64,000 nucleotides of DNA from Aequorivita sinensis. GTDB lineage: Bacteria > Bacteroidota > Bacteroidia > Flavobacteriales > Flavobacteriaceae. Positions within the stretch are counted from its first letter, which is position 1. Every line of letters begins with the position of its first letter. This document shows, piece after piece, positions 52,580 to 61,058 of this stretch. The DNA lies in contig NZ_VDMC01000001.1 in the NCBI RefSeq assembly GCF_006346335.1, positions 124,001-188,000 on the forward strand, given 5' to 3'. A program made the position numbers and the translations under genes. Below the pieces are notes generated by a model. It was not told the origin of the DNA. It worked only from the letters and a program-made list of their open reading frames with translations, and searched no databases.

Positions 52580-52795
52580 ATGATATCATTTTTGTATACG
52601 GTAGTTTTTCTTGCATTACAGTCGGTTACGGAAACCCAAGGTCCTCCGCCACCCGCTCGTGATGGCGATCCAGAAGGCCCTCAGCTACCAATTGATGACA
52701 ACTTATGGATATTACTTGTGGCAGGATTGATGTTTGGAATTTATATTCTTTACAAAAGAAATCAAGCTATGAATAGGGCTGCATCAGGTTCTTAA
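52580..52795 (+). CDS. Small PID-CTERM-like membrane protein
   Basis: A 71-residue protein with a signal-like hydrophobic start (1-15), a proline-rich bridge (GPPPP and EGPQLPIDD), one membrane segment (about 41-58) and a basic end (YKRNQ). The PID motif, then helix, then basic residues fit the PID-CTERM sorting tag that I recall in flavobacteria. Little else is left in the protein, so it looks like a bare sorting tag or a short precursor. Its last 29 bases overlap the convergent ribE 3' end. Confidence 0.65.
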   Translation: MISFLYTVVFLALQSVTETQGPPPPARDGDPEGPQLPIDDNLWILLVAGLMFGIYILYKRNQAMNRAASGS

Positions 52796-53354
52796 CGTAC
52801 TTCCCAATTATATCAAATTCTAAATTTACTTTATCACCAACTTTAATTTCTTTAAAGTTTGTATGTTCATAAGTATATGGAATTATAGCCACACTAAACT
52901 GTGATTTTTTTGAATCAACAACAGTTAAGCTTACACCATTAACCGTTATAGAACCTTTTTCAACTGTGCTAAATTCAGGATTAGAATATTGAAAAGTGTA
53001 AACCCAACTCCCATCAGCTTCTTTAATATTAATACATTCGGCTACACCATCAACATGACCTTGCACAATATGCCCATCCAACCTATCTCCTAATTTCATT
53101 GCTCTTTCTAAATTTACAAGAGCGTTGTTTTTTAGGGAATTTAAATTCGATTTCTCTAAGGTTTCCTGAATTGCTGTAACCACATAGGCGTCGTCTTTTA
53201 TTTCAACAACAGTTAAACACACCCCGTTATGCGAAACACTTTGGTCTATTTTTAACTCACTTGCCAAAGGAGATTTTATTTCAATATGAAGGTTTTCACC
53301 GTCTTTTGTAAGTTTAGCTACTTCACCTAGCGTTTCTATAATACCTGTGAACAT
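52767..53354 (-). CDS. ribE: Riboflavin synthase alpha subunit
   Basis: Converts two 6,7-dimethyl-8-ribityllumazine molecules to riboflavin. 195 residues with two repeated lumazine-binding halves: MFTGIIETLGEVAKL with SHNGVCLTVVEI near 42-53, and the second half with VDGVAEC and TVNGVSLTVVD. No FMN riboswitch was seen in the 215-base gap to pdxA, which also lacks a clear TAnnTTTG box on the ribE side. The gene is monocistronic. Confidence 0.95.
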   Translation of the reverse strand: MFTGIIETLGEVAKLTKDGENLHIEIKSPLASELKIDQSVSHNGVCLTVVEIKDDAYVVTAIQETLEKSNLNSLKNNALVNLERAMKLGDRLDGHIVQGHVDGVAECINIKEADGSWVYTFQYSNPEFSTVEKGSITVNGVSLTVVDSKKSQFSVAIIPYTYEHTNFKEIKVGDKVNLEFDIIGKYVKNLMQPYS

Positions 53355-53537
53355 TGATAATTTTTTTTCTAAAGTTAGTTGTGGATTTTGAAAATATGTT
53401 TAACATTATATCTTAAAGCACGCATTCAAGTATAAATGAACTTTATAAATCTTCTTTCTATTCATTAATAATAGAAGAAAAGAAAATTGATTTCGTTTTA
53501 TTTAAAATATTATAATCAAAATGCACAATGTGTTAGT

Positions 53538-53545
53538 TACATTTG
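53538..53545 (+). promoter_or_regulatory. -7 box of pdxA
   Basis: TACATTTG at 53538-53545 is a full TAnnTTTG match, 24 bases before the ATG at 53570. Confidence 0.55.
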
Positions 53546-53569
53546 TAGTGCAAAAATAACAATTAAAAA

Positions 53570-54631
53570 ATGGGTACAGAAGATAAAATAGTTGTTGGAA
53601 TTTCAATTGGCGACATTAATGGAATTGGTAGTGAAATTATTTTAAAAACCTTCGAAGATTCTAGGATGCTAGAGTTTTGCACCCCTGTGATATTTGCTTC
53701 AGTTAAATTGATGTCTTTTTTCAAAAAACATTTTGAAACGGATGTCAACTTCCACGGAATAGACAAAATAGAAGATTTAATTCCGAAGAAAATAAACGTA
53801 TTGAATGTTTGGAAAGAACACGTAAACGTTTCCTTCGGAGAAGAAAATGAAAAAGGTGGCGAATACGCAATAAAATCCTTAAAAGCAGCGGTTGCAGCTC
53901 TAAAAGAAAGTAAAATTGACGCATTAGTAACAGCTCCAATAAATAAAAGTAATATTCAATCTGAAGGATTTAATTTTCCAGGGCATACAGATTATTTAGC
54001 ACAGGAATTACAAGGAGATAGCTTAATGCTTCTTATCTCGGAGAGCTTGAGAGTAGGCCTTTTAACCGATCACGTTGCAGTTAAGGATGTAGTAAAAAAC
54101 ATTACTCGTGAGCGAATTGACAATAAAATTAATACCATCCATCAAACACTAATTGAAGACTTTGCCATCGAAAAACCAAAAATCGCCGTTTTAGGGATAA
54201 ATCCACACACTGGCGACAATGGTGTAATTGGCGACGAAGATGATACGTTATTACGTCCAGCACTAGACAATATTCGTAAAAATGGCAAAATGGTATTTGG
54301 CCCCTATGCTGCCGATAGTTTTTTTGGATCAGGAAATTATAAAAATTTTGACGCCATAATCGCTTCATATCACGATCAAGGATTAATTCCTTTTAAGACA
54401 TTAGCTTTTGGAAAAGGCGTAAACTTTACAGCAGGTTTAAATAGAATCCGAACATCCCCAGATCACGGGACAGCCTTTGATTTGGCGGGTAAAAACGAAG
54501 CTAATTTTGAATCGTTTCGAGAAGCTGTATTTAGCGCTATTTCAATCTATCACACACGCGAAGAGTACAAGGAAATTTCCAAAAATCCCTTACAAACTTC
54601 ACGCAAAAGAAGCTACTCGAAAAAGAAATAG
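53570..54631 (+). CDS. pdxA: 4-hydroxythreonine-4-phosphate dehydrogenase
   Basis: Vitamin B6 synthesis enzyme acting before PdxJ. 353 residues starting VGISIGDINGIGSEIILKT; metal and substrate motifs are the TAPINK segment, NFPGHTDYLAQ, LGINPHTGDNGVIG (metal-binding His), YHDQGLIPFK and the final RTSPDHGTAFDLAG. The length is near the usual 330. It precedes the DUF177-rpmF-fabH group by 84 bases, a common Bacteroidota order. Confidence 0.95.
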   Translation: MGTEDKIVVGISIGDINGIGSEIILKTFEDSRMLEFCTPVIFASVKLMSFFKKHFETDVNFHGIDKIEDLIPKKINVLNVWKEHVNVSFGEENEKGGEYAIKSLKAAVAALKESKIDALVTAPINKSNIQSEGFNFPGHTDYLAQELQGDSLMLLISESLRVGLLTDHVAVKDVVKNITRERIDNKINTIHQTLIEDFAIEKPKIAVLGINPHTGDNGVIGDEDDTLLRPALDNIRKNGKMVFGPYAADSFFGSGNYKNFDAIIASYHDQGLIPFKTLAFGKGVNFTAGLNRIRTSPDHGTAFDLAGKNEANFESFREAVFSAISIYHTREEYKEISKNPLQTSRKRSYSKKK

Positions 54632-54640
54632 AAAAACTAA

Positions 54641-54669
54641 TTTGCATTTGAAATAATTTTTTATCTTTG
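54641..54669 (+). promoter_or_regulatory. Promoter of DUF177-rpmF
   Basis: TTTG at 54641-54644, a 17-base spacer and TATCTTTG at 54662-54669 match the Bacteroidota consensus closely. Transcription would start near 54675, so about 40 bases of leader precede the ATG at 54716. Confidence 0.7.
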
Positions 54670-54715
54670 CACCCGCCTTATCCGTAAGGTTAAGGTCTTA
54701 AATTTAGGTGTGATA

Positions 54716-55261
54716 ATGAAGGAATTGAAAGAATTTACCATCCCTTTTGTAGGGTTGAAGTTAGGAAAACACCAGTTTAACTTTGAATTAAATAAAGCGT
54801 TCTTTGAGCATTTTGAGTATGACGAATTTAATAACGCAGCTATTAATCTCAACGTATTGCTGGATAAAACAAGCACGTTATTAGAGTTTACATTAACTTT
54901 TGACGGAAGAGTAAACGTTGCTTGTGATATTACAAACGAATTATATGATCAGGAAATTTCAGGATCATACAAATTTGTAGTGAAATTTGGAGAAGAATAC
55001 AATGATGAGAATGAAGATTTACTAATTATTCCTCACGGAAGTTATGAAGTAAACATTCAGCAATTCATTTATGAATCGATTGTTTTGGCAATGCCATCAC
55101 GAAAAATTCACCCTGGAGTAGAAGACGGCACATTAAAGAGCGACATACTAGATAAACTTGAAGAACTTAGTCCGAAAGCAATTGATGAAGAATCGGTTGT
55201 GGAAGACGAGAATACCGATCCCCGTTGGGATTCATTAAAAAAACTATTAACGGATAAATAA
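54716..55261 (+). CDS. DUF177 (YceD-like) protein
   Basis: About 181 residues of the DUF177/YceD family, found before rpmF in many bacteria and linked with 23S rRNA processing or ribosome assembly in some. Segments ELKEFTIPFVGLKLGKHQF, DGRVNVACDITNELYDQEISG and the acidic C terminus with DPRWDSLKKLL fit the family. The CxxC pair of the usual motif is reduced to a single Cys here. A GTG at 54710 would add two residues. rpmF follows after 9 bases. Confidence 0.88.
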   Translation: MKELKEFTIPFVGLKLGKHQFNFELNKAFFEHFEYDEFNNAAINLNVLLDKTSTLLEFTLTFDGRVNVACDITNELYDQEISGSYKFVVKFGEEYNDENEDLLIIPHGSYEVNIQQFIYESIVLAMPSRKIHPGVEDGTLKSDILDKLEELSPKAIDEESVVEDENTDPRWDSLKKLLTDK

Positions 55262-55270
55262 TAAATAGCA

Positions 55271-55468
55271 ATGGCACATCCAAAGAGAAAAATCTCGAAA
55301 ACAAGAAGAGATAAAAGAAGAACGCATTATAAAGCTACTGCACCTACTCTTGCAACTGACCCTACAACAGGTGAGTCACATCTTTTCCATAGAGCTCATT
55401 GGCACGAAGGAAAAATGTACTACCGCGGACAAGTTGTTATCGATGCAACTGAGCAGGTAGAAGCTTAA
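55271..55468 (+). CDS. rpmF: 50S ribosomal protein L32
   Basis: A 65-residue ribosomal protein starting [21 protein letters not shown], the L32 signature, with the C-terminal part [13 protein letters not shown]. The zinc-type cysteines of some L32 forms are absent (C-minus form). It ends in a terminator at 55491-55517, so the DUF177-rpmF unit is separate from fabH. Confidence 0.97.
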   Translation: MAHPKRKISKTRRDKRRTHYKATAPTLATDPTTGESHLFHRAHWHEGKMYYRGQVVIDATEQVEA

Positions 55469-55490
55469 ACTTATTTACAATTACTAGGAA

Positions 55491-55517
55491 CTCTCACGGG
55501 AACGTGAGGGTTTTTTT
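55491..55517 (+). terminator. Intrinsic terminator after rpmF
   Basis: CTCTCACG at 55491-55498 and CGTGAGGG at 55503-55510 form an 8-bp stem around GGAA, followed by seven T. Confidence 0.88.
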
Positions 55518-55639
55518 ATTTTTTAACTTTGCAAAAAGTCAAAAAACGACATACTAGTGCCGAAATTCAAGTAAAATTTAGTAATTTTCACACCTTTTAA
55601 AGGGTTTTTACTCTTTTATGTGAATTTTAATTCCGCTTT

Positions 55640-56638
55640 ATGAACAATATAACGGCAGCCATTACCGCTGTAGGAAGTTACGTGCCAGATTACGTTCTCT
55701 CTAACAAAGTTCTAGAAACAATGGTCGATACCAACGACGAATGGATTACATCTAGAACGGGAATAAAAGAAAGAAGAATATTAAAGGACAAGGATAAGGG
55801 TACTTCCTATTTAGCTATACAGGCAGCAAAAAACCTGCTAGAAAAAAGCAATACAGACCCAGCAGAAATTGACATGGTTATTATGGCAACCGCAACGCCA
55901 GATATGCCAGTTGCTACAACAGGTGTTTACGTAGCCACACAAATTGGTGCCGTAAATGCTTTTGCTTACGATTTAGTTGCGGCTTGCTCAAGCTTTCTCT
56001 TTGGAATGTCTACAGCAGCACGCTACATAGAATCTGGAAAATACAAAAAAGTACTCTTAATAGGCGCAGATAAAATGTCGTCTATTATTGATTATACCGA
56101 TAGAACTACATGTATAATATTTGGAGATGGCGGAGGAGCAGTTTTATTCGAACCTAATACTGAAGGTCTTGGCGTTCAAGATGAACACTTACGTACCGAT
56201 GGAATAGGAAGACCATTTCTTAAAATTGATGCGGGTGGATCTTTACTCCCAGCCTCAATAGAAACTGTAAACAACAAACAACACTTCGTGCATCAAGAAG
56301 GAAAAACGGTATTTAAGTTTGCTGTTTCTAACATGGCAGATGTTTGTGAAAAAGTGATGAAGAAAAACAACCTGACTGGAGAAGATGTAGATTGGCTAGT
56401 TCCTCATCAAGCAAACAAACGAATTATAGATGCTACTTCTACAAGAATGAACCTACCTCCTGAAAAGGTCATGATGAATATTCATAAATACGGAAATACT
56501 ACATCAGCTACATTACCTTTGTGTTTATCCGATTATGAGAAACAACTTAAAAAAGGAGATAATTTAATTTTTGCTTCCTTTGGAGGAGGCTTTACTTGGG
56601 GCGCCGTTTACCTTAAATGGGCTTACAATTCAAAATAA
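55640..56638 (+). CDS. fabH: Beta-ketoacyl-ACP synthase III
   Basis: Starts fatty acid chains by condensing acetyl-CoA or a branched acyl-CoA with malonyl-ACP. 332 residues. The triad is Cys116 ([11 protein letters not shown]), His256 (PHQANKR) and Asn286 (GNTTSA). plsX, which often lies between rpmF and fabH, is absent here. accB and accC follow directly, so malonyl-CoA supply and chain initiation are encoded together. Confidence 0.96.
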   Translation: MNNITAAITAVGSYVPDYVLSNKVLETMVDTNDEWITSRTGIKERRILKDKDKGTSYLAIQAAKNLLEKSNTDPAEIDMVIMATATPDMPVATTGVYVATQIGAVNAFAYDLVAACSSFLFGMSTAARYIESGKYKKVLLIGADKMSSIIDYTDRTTCIIFGDGGGAVLFEPNTEGLGVQDEHLRTDGIGRPFLKIDAGGSLLPASIETVNNKQHFVHQEGKTVFKFAVSNMADVCEKVMKKNNLTGEDVDWLVPHQANKRIIDATSTRMNLPPEKVMMNIHKYGNTTSATLPLCLSDYEKQLKKGDNLIFASFGGGFTWGAVYLKWAYNSK

Positions 56639-56669
56639 TTTTAACCACCTAAAGACTAAATTTTCTAAT

Positions 56670-57155
56670 ATGGAATTAAAGGATATACAAAACTTAATCA
56701 AGTTTGTGGCAAAAAGTGGTGCCAGCGAAGTGAAACTAGAAATGGAGGATATCAAAATCACCATTAAAACTGGTTCTGATGATAGTAAGGGTGAAACTAC
56801 TTACATTCAGCAAATCCCTACTATGCAAGCGCAACCTCAAATGCAGCAACCGCAAATTCAACAGGCTCCTGCTGCCGATGCAACTGAAGCAAAGAAAGAA
56901 GAGGCAGATTCTAAACTTATTACTATAAAGTCTCCAATTATCGGAACTTTTTATAGAAAACCATCTCCAGACAAAGCACCATTTGTTGAAGTTGGAAGCA
57001 ATATCAATACAGGAGATGTACTTTGTGTGATTGAAGCTATGAAACTTTTCAACGAAATTGAAAGTGAAGTTTCTGGTAAAATAGTAAAGGTTCTTGTAGA
57101 CGACTCTTCACCAGTTGAGTTCGACCAACCTTTATTTTTAGTAGATCCATCATAA
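56670..57155 (+). CDS. accB: Acetyl-CoA carboxylase biotin carboxyl carrier protein
   Basis: A 161-residue BCCP. The N-terminal helix domain (1-40) is followed by a Gln/Pro/Ala-rich hinge ([18 protein letters not shown]) and a biotinyl domain, with the target lysine at 125 in [10 protein letters not shown]. The open frame reaches back to 56571, inside fabH, and those residues are not part of BCCP. It begins 31 bases after the fabH stop. Confidence 0.95.
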   Translation: MELKDIQNLIKFVAKSGASEVKLEMEDIKITIKTGSDDSKGETTYIQQIPTMQAQPQMQQPQIQQAPAADATEAKKEEADSKLITIKSPIIGTFYRKPSPDKAPFVEVGSNINTGDVLCVIEAMKLFNEIESEVSGKIVKVLVDDSSPVEFDQPLFLVDPS

Positions 57156-57162
57156 ATATAAA

Positions 57163-57224
57163 CTCCAAATCCCAAATCCAAATCCCAATATTTTTGGAAT
57201 TTGAGGTTCGGAATTTGTTATTTA
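57163..57224. repeat. Imperfect inverted and direct repeats between accB and accC
   Basis: CCAAATC words are repeated in tandem on the left (about 57166-57187) and complementary words GGAATTTGAGG/GGAATTTG lie on the right (57198-57218), so an imperfect hairpin can form. It lies in the 79-base gap within the operon and could affect the ratio of the two products. Confidence 0.4.
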
Positions 57225-57234
57225 AGGAAAAGTT

Positions 57235-58587
57235 ATGTTTAAAAAGATATTAATTGCAAATAGGGGCGAAATAGCACTGCGCATAATTCGTACCTGTCGC
57301 GAGATGGGAATTAAGTCTGTAGCAGTTTACTCTACAGCCGACGAAGAGAGTTTGCACGTACGCTTTGCAGACGAAGCTGTATGTATTGGACCAGCACCAA
57401 GTCACTTAAGTTACTTGAAAATGTCTAATATTATAGCTGCTGCGGAAATTACAAATGCAGATGCAATCCACCCTGGTTATGGATTCCTTTCAGAAAACGC
57501 TAAGTTTTCTAAAATTTGCCAAGAACACGGTATTAAATTTATCGGAGCATCACCTGAAATGATTGACCGTATGGGTGATAAAGCTTCAGCAAAAGCTACT
57601 ATGAAAGCCGCTGGAGTTCCTACAGTTCCTGGAAGTGAAGGGATTTTAGAATCTTTCGAAGAATGTGAAAAAGTAGCCGAAGAAATTGGGTACCCAGTAA
57701 TGTTGAAAGCTACTGCCGGTGGTGGTGGTAAAGGTATGAGAGCTGTTTGGAAGAAAGAAAATCTTAAAAAAGCTTGGGATAGTGCACGCCAAGAAGCTGC
57801 AGCAGCCTTCGGAAACGACGGGATGTATATGGAAAAGCTTATTGAAGAGCCACGCCATATCGAAATACAAATTGTTGGAGATAGCAACGGTAAAGCTTGT
57901 CATTTAAGTGAGCGTGATTGCTCTATTCAGCGTCGTCACCAAAAGCTTACCGAAGAAACTCCAAGCCCTTTTATGACCGATAAACTGCGTACCGATATGG
58001 GTAACGCAGCTGTAAAAGCGGCAGAATTCATAAAATACGAAGGTGCTGGAACTATCGAATTCCTAGTAGATAAGCACAGAAACTTCTACTTTATGGAAAT
58101 GAATACTCGTATTCAGGTTGAGCACCCAATTACAGAACAAGTAATTGATTACGACTTAATAAGAGAGCAAATATTAGTTGCTGCTGGAATTCCAATTTCT
58201 GGTAAAAACTACACTCCAAAACTTCATTCGATTGAATGTAGAATTAATGCGGAAGATCCATATAACGATTTCCGTCCTTCACCAGGTAAAATCAATGTTT
58301 TACATGCGCCAGGGGGTCACGGGGTTCGCTTAGATACACACGTTTACGCAGGATACACAATTGTACCAAATTACGATTCTATGATCGCTAAGCTTATTAC
58401 AACCGCTCAAACAAGAGAGGAAGCAATTAGCAAAATGAAGCGTGCCTTAGATGAATTCGTAATTGAAGGAATAAAAACTACAATTCCGTTCCACCGTCAA
58501 TTAATGGATCACCCAGACTATATCGCAGGAAATTACACTACTGCTTTTATGGATACATTCAAAATGGATGAACAAGTTGAAGATTAA
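57235..58587 (+). CDS. accC: Biotin carboxylase
   Basis: ATP-grasp subunit of acetyl-CoA carboxylase that carboxylates biotin on BCCP. 450 residues, usual length. The N-terminal domain starts [18 protein letters not shown], the glycine-rich ATP loop [10 protein letters not shown] is near 164-173, [15 protein letters not shown] and the metal and catalytic [14 protein letters not shown] follow. It is probably in the fabH-accB transcript and ends with a terminator at 58637-58684. Confidence 0.97.
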   Translation: MFKKILIANRGEIALRIIRTCREMGIKSVAVYSTADEESLHVRFADEAVCIGPAPSHLSYLKMSNIIAAAEITNADAIHPGYGFLSENAKFSKICQEHGIKFIGASPEMIDRMGDKASAKATMKAAGVPTVPGSEGILESFEECEKVAEEIGYPVMLKATAGGGGKGMRAVWKKENLKKAWDSARQEAAAAFGNDGMYMEKLIEEPRHIEIQIVGDSNGKACHLSERDCSIQRRHQKLTEETPSPFMTDKLRTDMGNAAVKAAEFIKYEGAGTIEFLVDKHRNFYFMEMNTRIQVEHPITEQVIDYDLIREQILVAAGIPISGKNYTPKLHSIECRINAEDPYNDFRPSPGKINVLHAPGGHGVRLDTHVYAGYTIVPNYDSMIAKLITTAQTREEAISKMKRALDEFVIEGIKTTIPFHRQLMDHPDYIAGNYTTAFMDTFKMDEQVED

Positions 58588-58636
58588 TTTAAGTAATAAG
58601 TAAATAGCGTTTTACTTAGTACTCAAACTTTTTAAG

Positions 58637-58684
58637 AAGCATCAAATTCCAAAAACTTATCTTTGGTATTTGATGCTTTTTTAA
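58637..58684 (+). terminator. Intrinsic terminator after accC
   Basis: AAGCATCAAAT at 58637-58647 pairs with ATTTGATGCTT, extended by CCAAA with TTTGG, and followed by a T-run. The loop contains TATCTTTG (58658-58665), a possible -7 box for the next gene. Confidence 0.85.
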
Positions 58685-58702
58685 TTTAATAAACTTAGTA
58701 CT

Positions 58703-59821
58703 ATGAATCTCTCTTTCTGGGAATACAAAACTTGGCTTTCCGACATAGATTTTGCAATCATCGGAAGTGGAATTGTAGGATTAAATTGCGCTTTATCGCT
58801 TCGGAAAAAATATCCTAAAAGTAAGATAGTAGTATTTGAGAGAGGTGTTCTTCCTAGCGGCGCAAGTACAAAAAACGCAGGATTTGCTTGTTACGGAAGT
58901 ATATCAGAAATATTAGACGATTTAAACAACCACTCCGAAGAGGAAGTTATTCAATTAGTAAAACACAGAGTTGAAGGACTACAATTACTTCGGAATACAT
59001 TAGGTGATAAACAACTTGATTACAAAGAATATGGCAGCTACGAGCTATTTACAAATGAAGACTTGGAGCTTTACGAAGCTTGTAAATTCAAGATTAATTA
59101 CATCAACAAGTTACTTTTTTCAATATTTAATTCCGATGTCTTTTCTGAAAAAGAAAATAAATTCGGATTTAAAAATATTCAGGAAAAACTTCTATTTAGC
59201 AAATTTGAAGGCCAGATTGATACAGGCAAAATGATGCATGGTCTTCTGAAAAAATCTTCAGAAGAAAATATTCTAATCCTCAATGCCTGCGAAATCACAG
59301 CAATTTCAGATAACGGAAATAGCGTGTCCCTTCAAATAAATTCATCCCTTGAAATATCGACCAAGAAAGCAATTATTGCAACCAATGGTTTTGCTAAACA
59401 ATTTTTGGATGAGGATGTCATGCCTGCAAGAGCTCAGGTACTTGTTACTAAACCCATAGAAAACCTTCAAATTAAAGGAACTTTTCACCTAGATAAAGGA
59501 TACTATTACTTCAGAAATATTGGAAATAGAGTCCTATTTGGTGGGGGGCGTAATCTTGATTTTAAAACTGAAGAAACCACCGAAATGGAGTTGACGGAAC
59601 TTGTTCAGAAGCAGTTAGAGGATTTACTTAAAACAGTAATTCTTCCAAATAATAAATTTGATATTGATAAGCGATGGAGTGGTATTATGGGAATAGGAAA
59701 GCAGAAAAAACCTATTGTAAAAGCACTATCAAATAATGTTTTTTGTGGTGTTAGGCTTGGCGGAATGGGAGTTGCTATAGGAAGCTCAATCGGGAAACAA
59801 CTTTCGGATATCGTAGATTAA
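58703..59821 (+). CDS. FAD-dependent oxidoreductase, DAO family
   Basis: A 372-residue flavoprotein of the D-amino-acid/glycine oxidase family. The FAD motif GSGIVGLNCALSL is near residues 22-34, preceded by a short N-terminal stretch; the segment SGASTKNAGFACYGS corresponds to the substrate and FAD loop, and GVRLGGMGVAIGSSIG closes the FAD site near the C terminus. Oxidised substrates in this family are secondary or primary amines; the exact one is unknown. Possible promoter box at 58658-58665. Confidence 0.88.
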   Translation: MNLSFWEYKTWLSDIDFAIIGSGIVGLNCALSLRKKYPKSKIVVFERGVLPSGASTKNAGFACYGSISEILDDLNNHSEEEVIQLVKHRVEGLQLLRNTLGDKQLDYKEYGSYELFTNEDLELYEACKFKINYINKLLFSIFNSDVFSEKENKFGFKNIQEKLLFSKFEGQIDTGKMMHGLLKKSSEENILILNACEITAISDNGNSVSLQINSSLEISTKKAIIATNGFAKQFLDEDVMPARAQVLVTKPIENLQIKGTFHLDKGYYYFRNIGNRVLFGGGRNLDFKTEETTEMELTELVQKQLEDLLKTVILPNNKFDIDKRWSGIMGIGKQKKPIVKALSNNVFCGVRLGGMGVAIGSSIGKQLSDIVD

Positions 59822-59896
59822 ATGTTGCTTAGTACTAACTACCTTCGCGAAAAATAATGTAAACTGAAAAAACAATCAGAAACACACAGGAAATTT

Positions 59897-60598
59897 ATGA
59901 TTAAAAAACTACTCAAATTCTTATTTAAAATCCTCTTATGCTTTCTCGGACTTTCGATTCTCTGGGTAGTACTTTATAAATATGTTCCTGTGCCCTATAC
60001 ACCTTTAATGGCTATTCGCTCTATTGAAGGAGATGAAAACTTCAAAACGCGCCACGATTGGGTTCCTATAGAAGATATATCTCCTTATTTACAATTGGCG
60101 GTAATTTGTGCTGAGGACCAAACATTTTTAAGTCATAATGGCTTTGACCAAGAAGCGATTAAAAAGGCATTGGAAAGTAATGAAAAAGGAAAGAAACTTC
60201 GCGGAGGAAGTACAATCTCTCAACAAACGGCTAAAAATGCATTTTTATGGCCAGGACGAACTTGGTTTAGAAAAGGATTAGAAGCATATTTTACTATCCT
60301 TATCGAGGCTATTTGGGATAAAGAACGAATATTAGAAGTTTACTTAAATAGTATTGAAATGGGACCTGGAGTATATGGAGCCGAGGCTGCTTCGCACTAT
60401 TGGTTTAAAAAGTCAGCAAAAAAACTCTCGACAGAACAGGCTGCAAGGATTGCCGCAATTTTACCTAGTCCGCAACGTTATAGCGCAAATCCTCCGGGAT
60501 CGTACGTAGGCAGAAGAACACAATGGATTATGAAACAAATGCGCTATTTTGGTCCGTTTACTTTAGAAAAACAAGTTAAAGAAAAGAAGAAAAAATGA
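59897..60598 (+). CDS. mtgA: Monofunctional peptidoglycan glycosyltransferase
   Basis: Polymerises lipid II into glycan strands. 233 residues with one N-terminal membrane helix (about 7-27) and a GT51 domain: AEDQTFLSHNGFD with the catalytic Glu, RGGSTISQQTAKN, WDKERILEVYLN and GPGVYGAEAASHYWF. No transpeptidase domain, so it is MtgA rather than a class A PBP. Its last 4 bases overlap the next gene as ATGA. Confidence 0.95.
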   Translation: MIKKLLKFLFKILLCFLGLSILWVVLYKYVPVPYTPLMAIRSIEGDENFKTRHDWVPIEDISPYLQLAVICAEDQTFLSHNGFDQEAIKKALESNEKGKKLRGGSTISQQTAKNAFLWPGRTWFRKGLEAYFTILIEAIWDKERILEVYLNSIEMGPGVYGAEAASHYWFKKSAKKLSTEQAARIAAILPSPQRYSANPPGSYVGRRTQWIMKQMRYFGPFTLEKQVKEKKKK

Positions 60599-61053
60599 CA
60601 ACATTTGAAATTAAATCTGAGTTGCTTCACCACTGTCAAAATCAAGTTGGAGCCAGGTTTTTAAAAATAAAGCAAACTATTGCCGATATTGAAGAATCAT
60701 TGTTTGATGAGTCTAAAAGTAGCGCCGGAGATAAACACGAAACCGCTAGAGCAATGCTTCAGATTGATCGTGAAAATGCTGGAAGACAACTACATGAAAT
60801 TGAAAAGATTAATCAGCTTCTAAAAAAGATTAATATAAAAGCAACTTCAGATTATGCTCGTTTGGGTAGTTTAATTAACACAGATAAGTTCAATTACTTC
60901 ATTAGTATCTCTATTGGCGCTGTTACCATAGACACTACAGAATATTTATGTGTTGCATTAAATTCACCGGTAGGACAACTTTTATCGGGAAAACGAAAAG
61001 GAGAAACTTTTACTCTAAATGGGACTAATTATAAAATTAAACAAGTGCTATAA
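60595..61053 (+). CDS. GreA/GreB C-terminal-like protein
   Basis: A 152-residue protein with a long helix-rich N-terminal half (about 1-85, coiled-coil-like, with KSSAGDKHETARAM) and a C-terminal FKBP-like domain ending SPVGQLLSGKRKGETFTLNGTNYKI, similar to the C-terminal domain of GreA/GreB. The acidic tip of real Gre factors is not obvious, so it may bind RNA polymerase without cleavage action, or do something else. It overlaps mtgA by 4 bases. Confidence 0.75.
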   Translation: MTTFEIKSELLHHCQNQVGARFLKIKQTIADIEESLFDESKSSAGDKHETARAMLQIDRENAGRQLHEIEKINQLLKKINIKATSDYARLGSLINTDKFNYFISISIGAVTIDTTEYLCVALNSPVGQLLSGKRKGETFTLNGTNYKIKQVL

Positions 61054-61058
61054 TTCTT

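Noticed and set aside
57477-57887. Antisense frame of 136 codons inside accC
   Set aside because: It lies fully within a well-supported gene, has no family likeness and no promoter; it is a shadow of accC codon use.
60595-61053. Name 3-oxoacyl-ACP synthase for this protein
   Set aside because: No thiolase fold motif or catalytic Cys; the C terminus resembles GreA/GreB instead.
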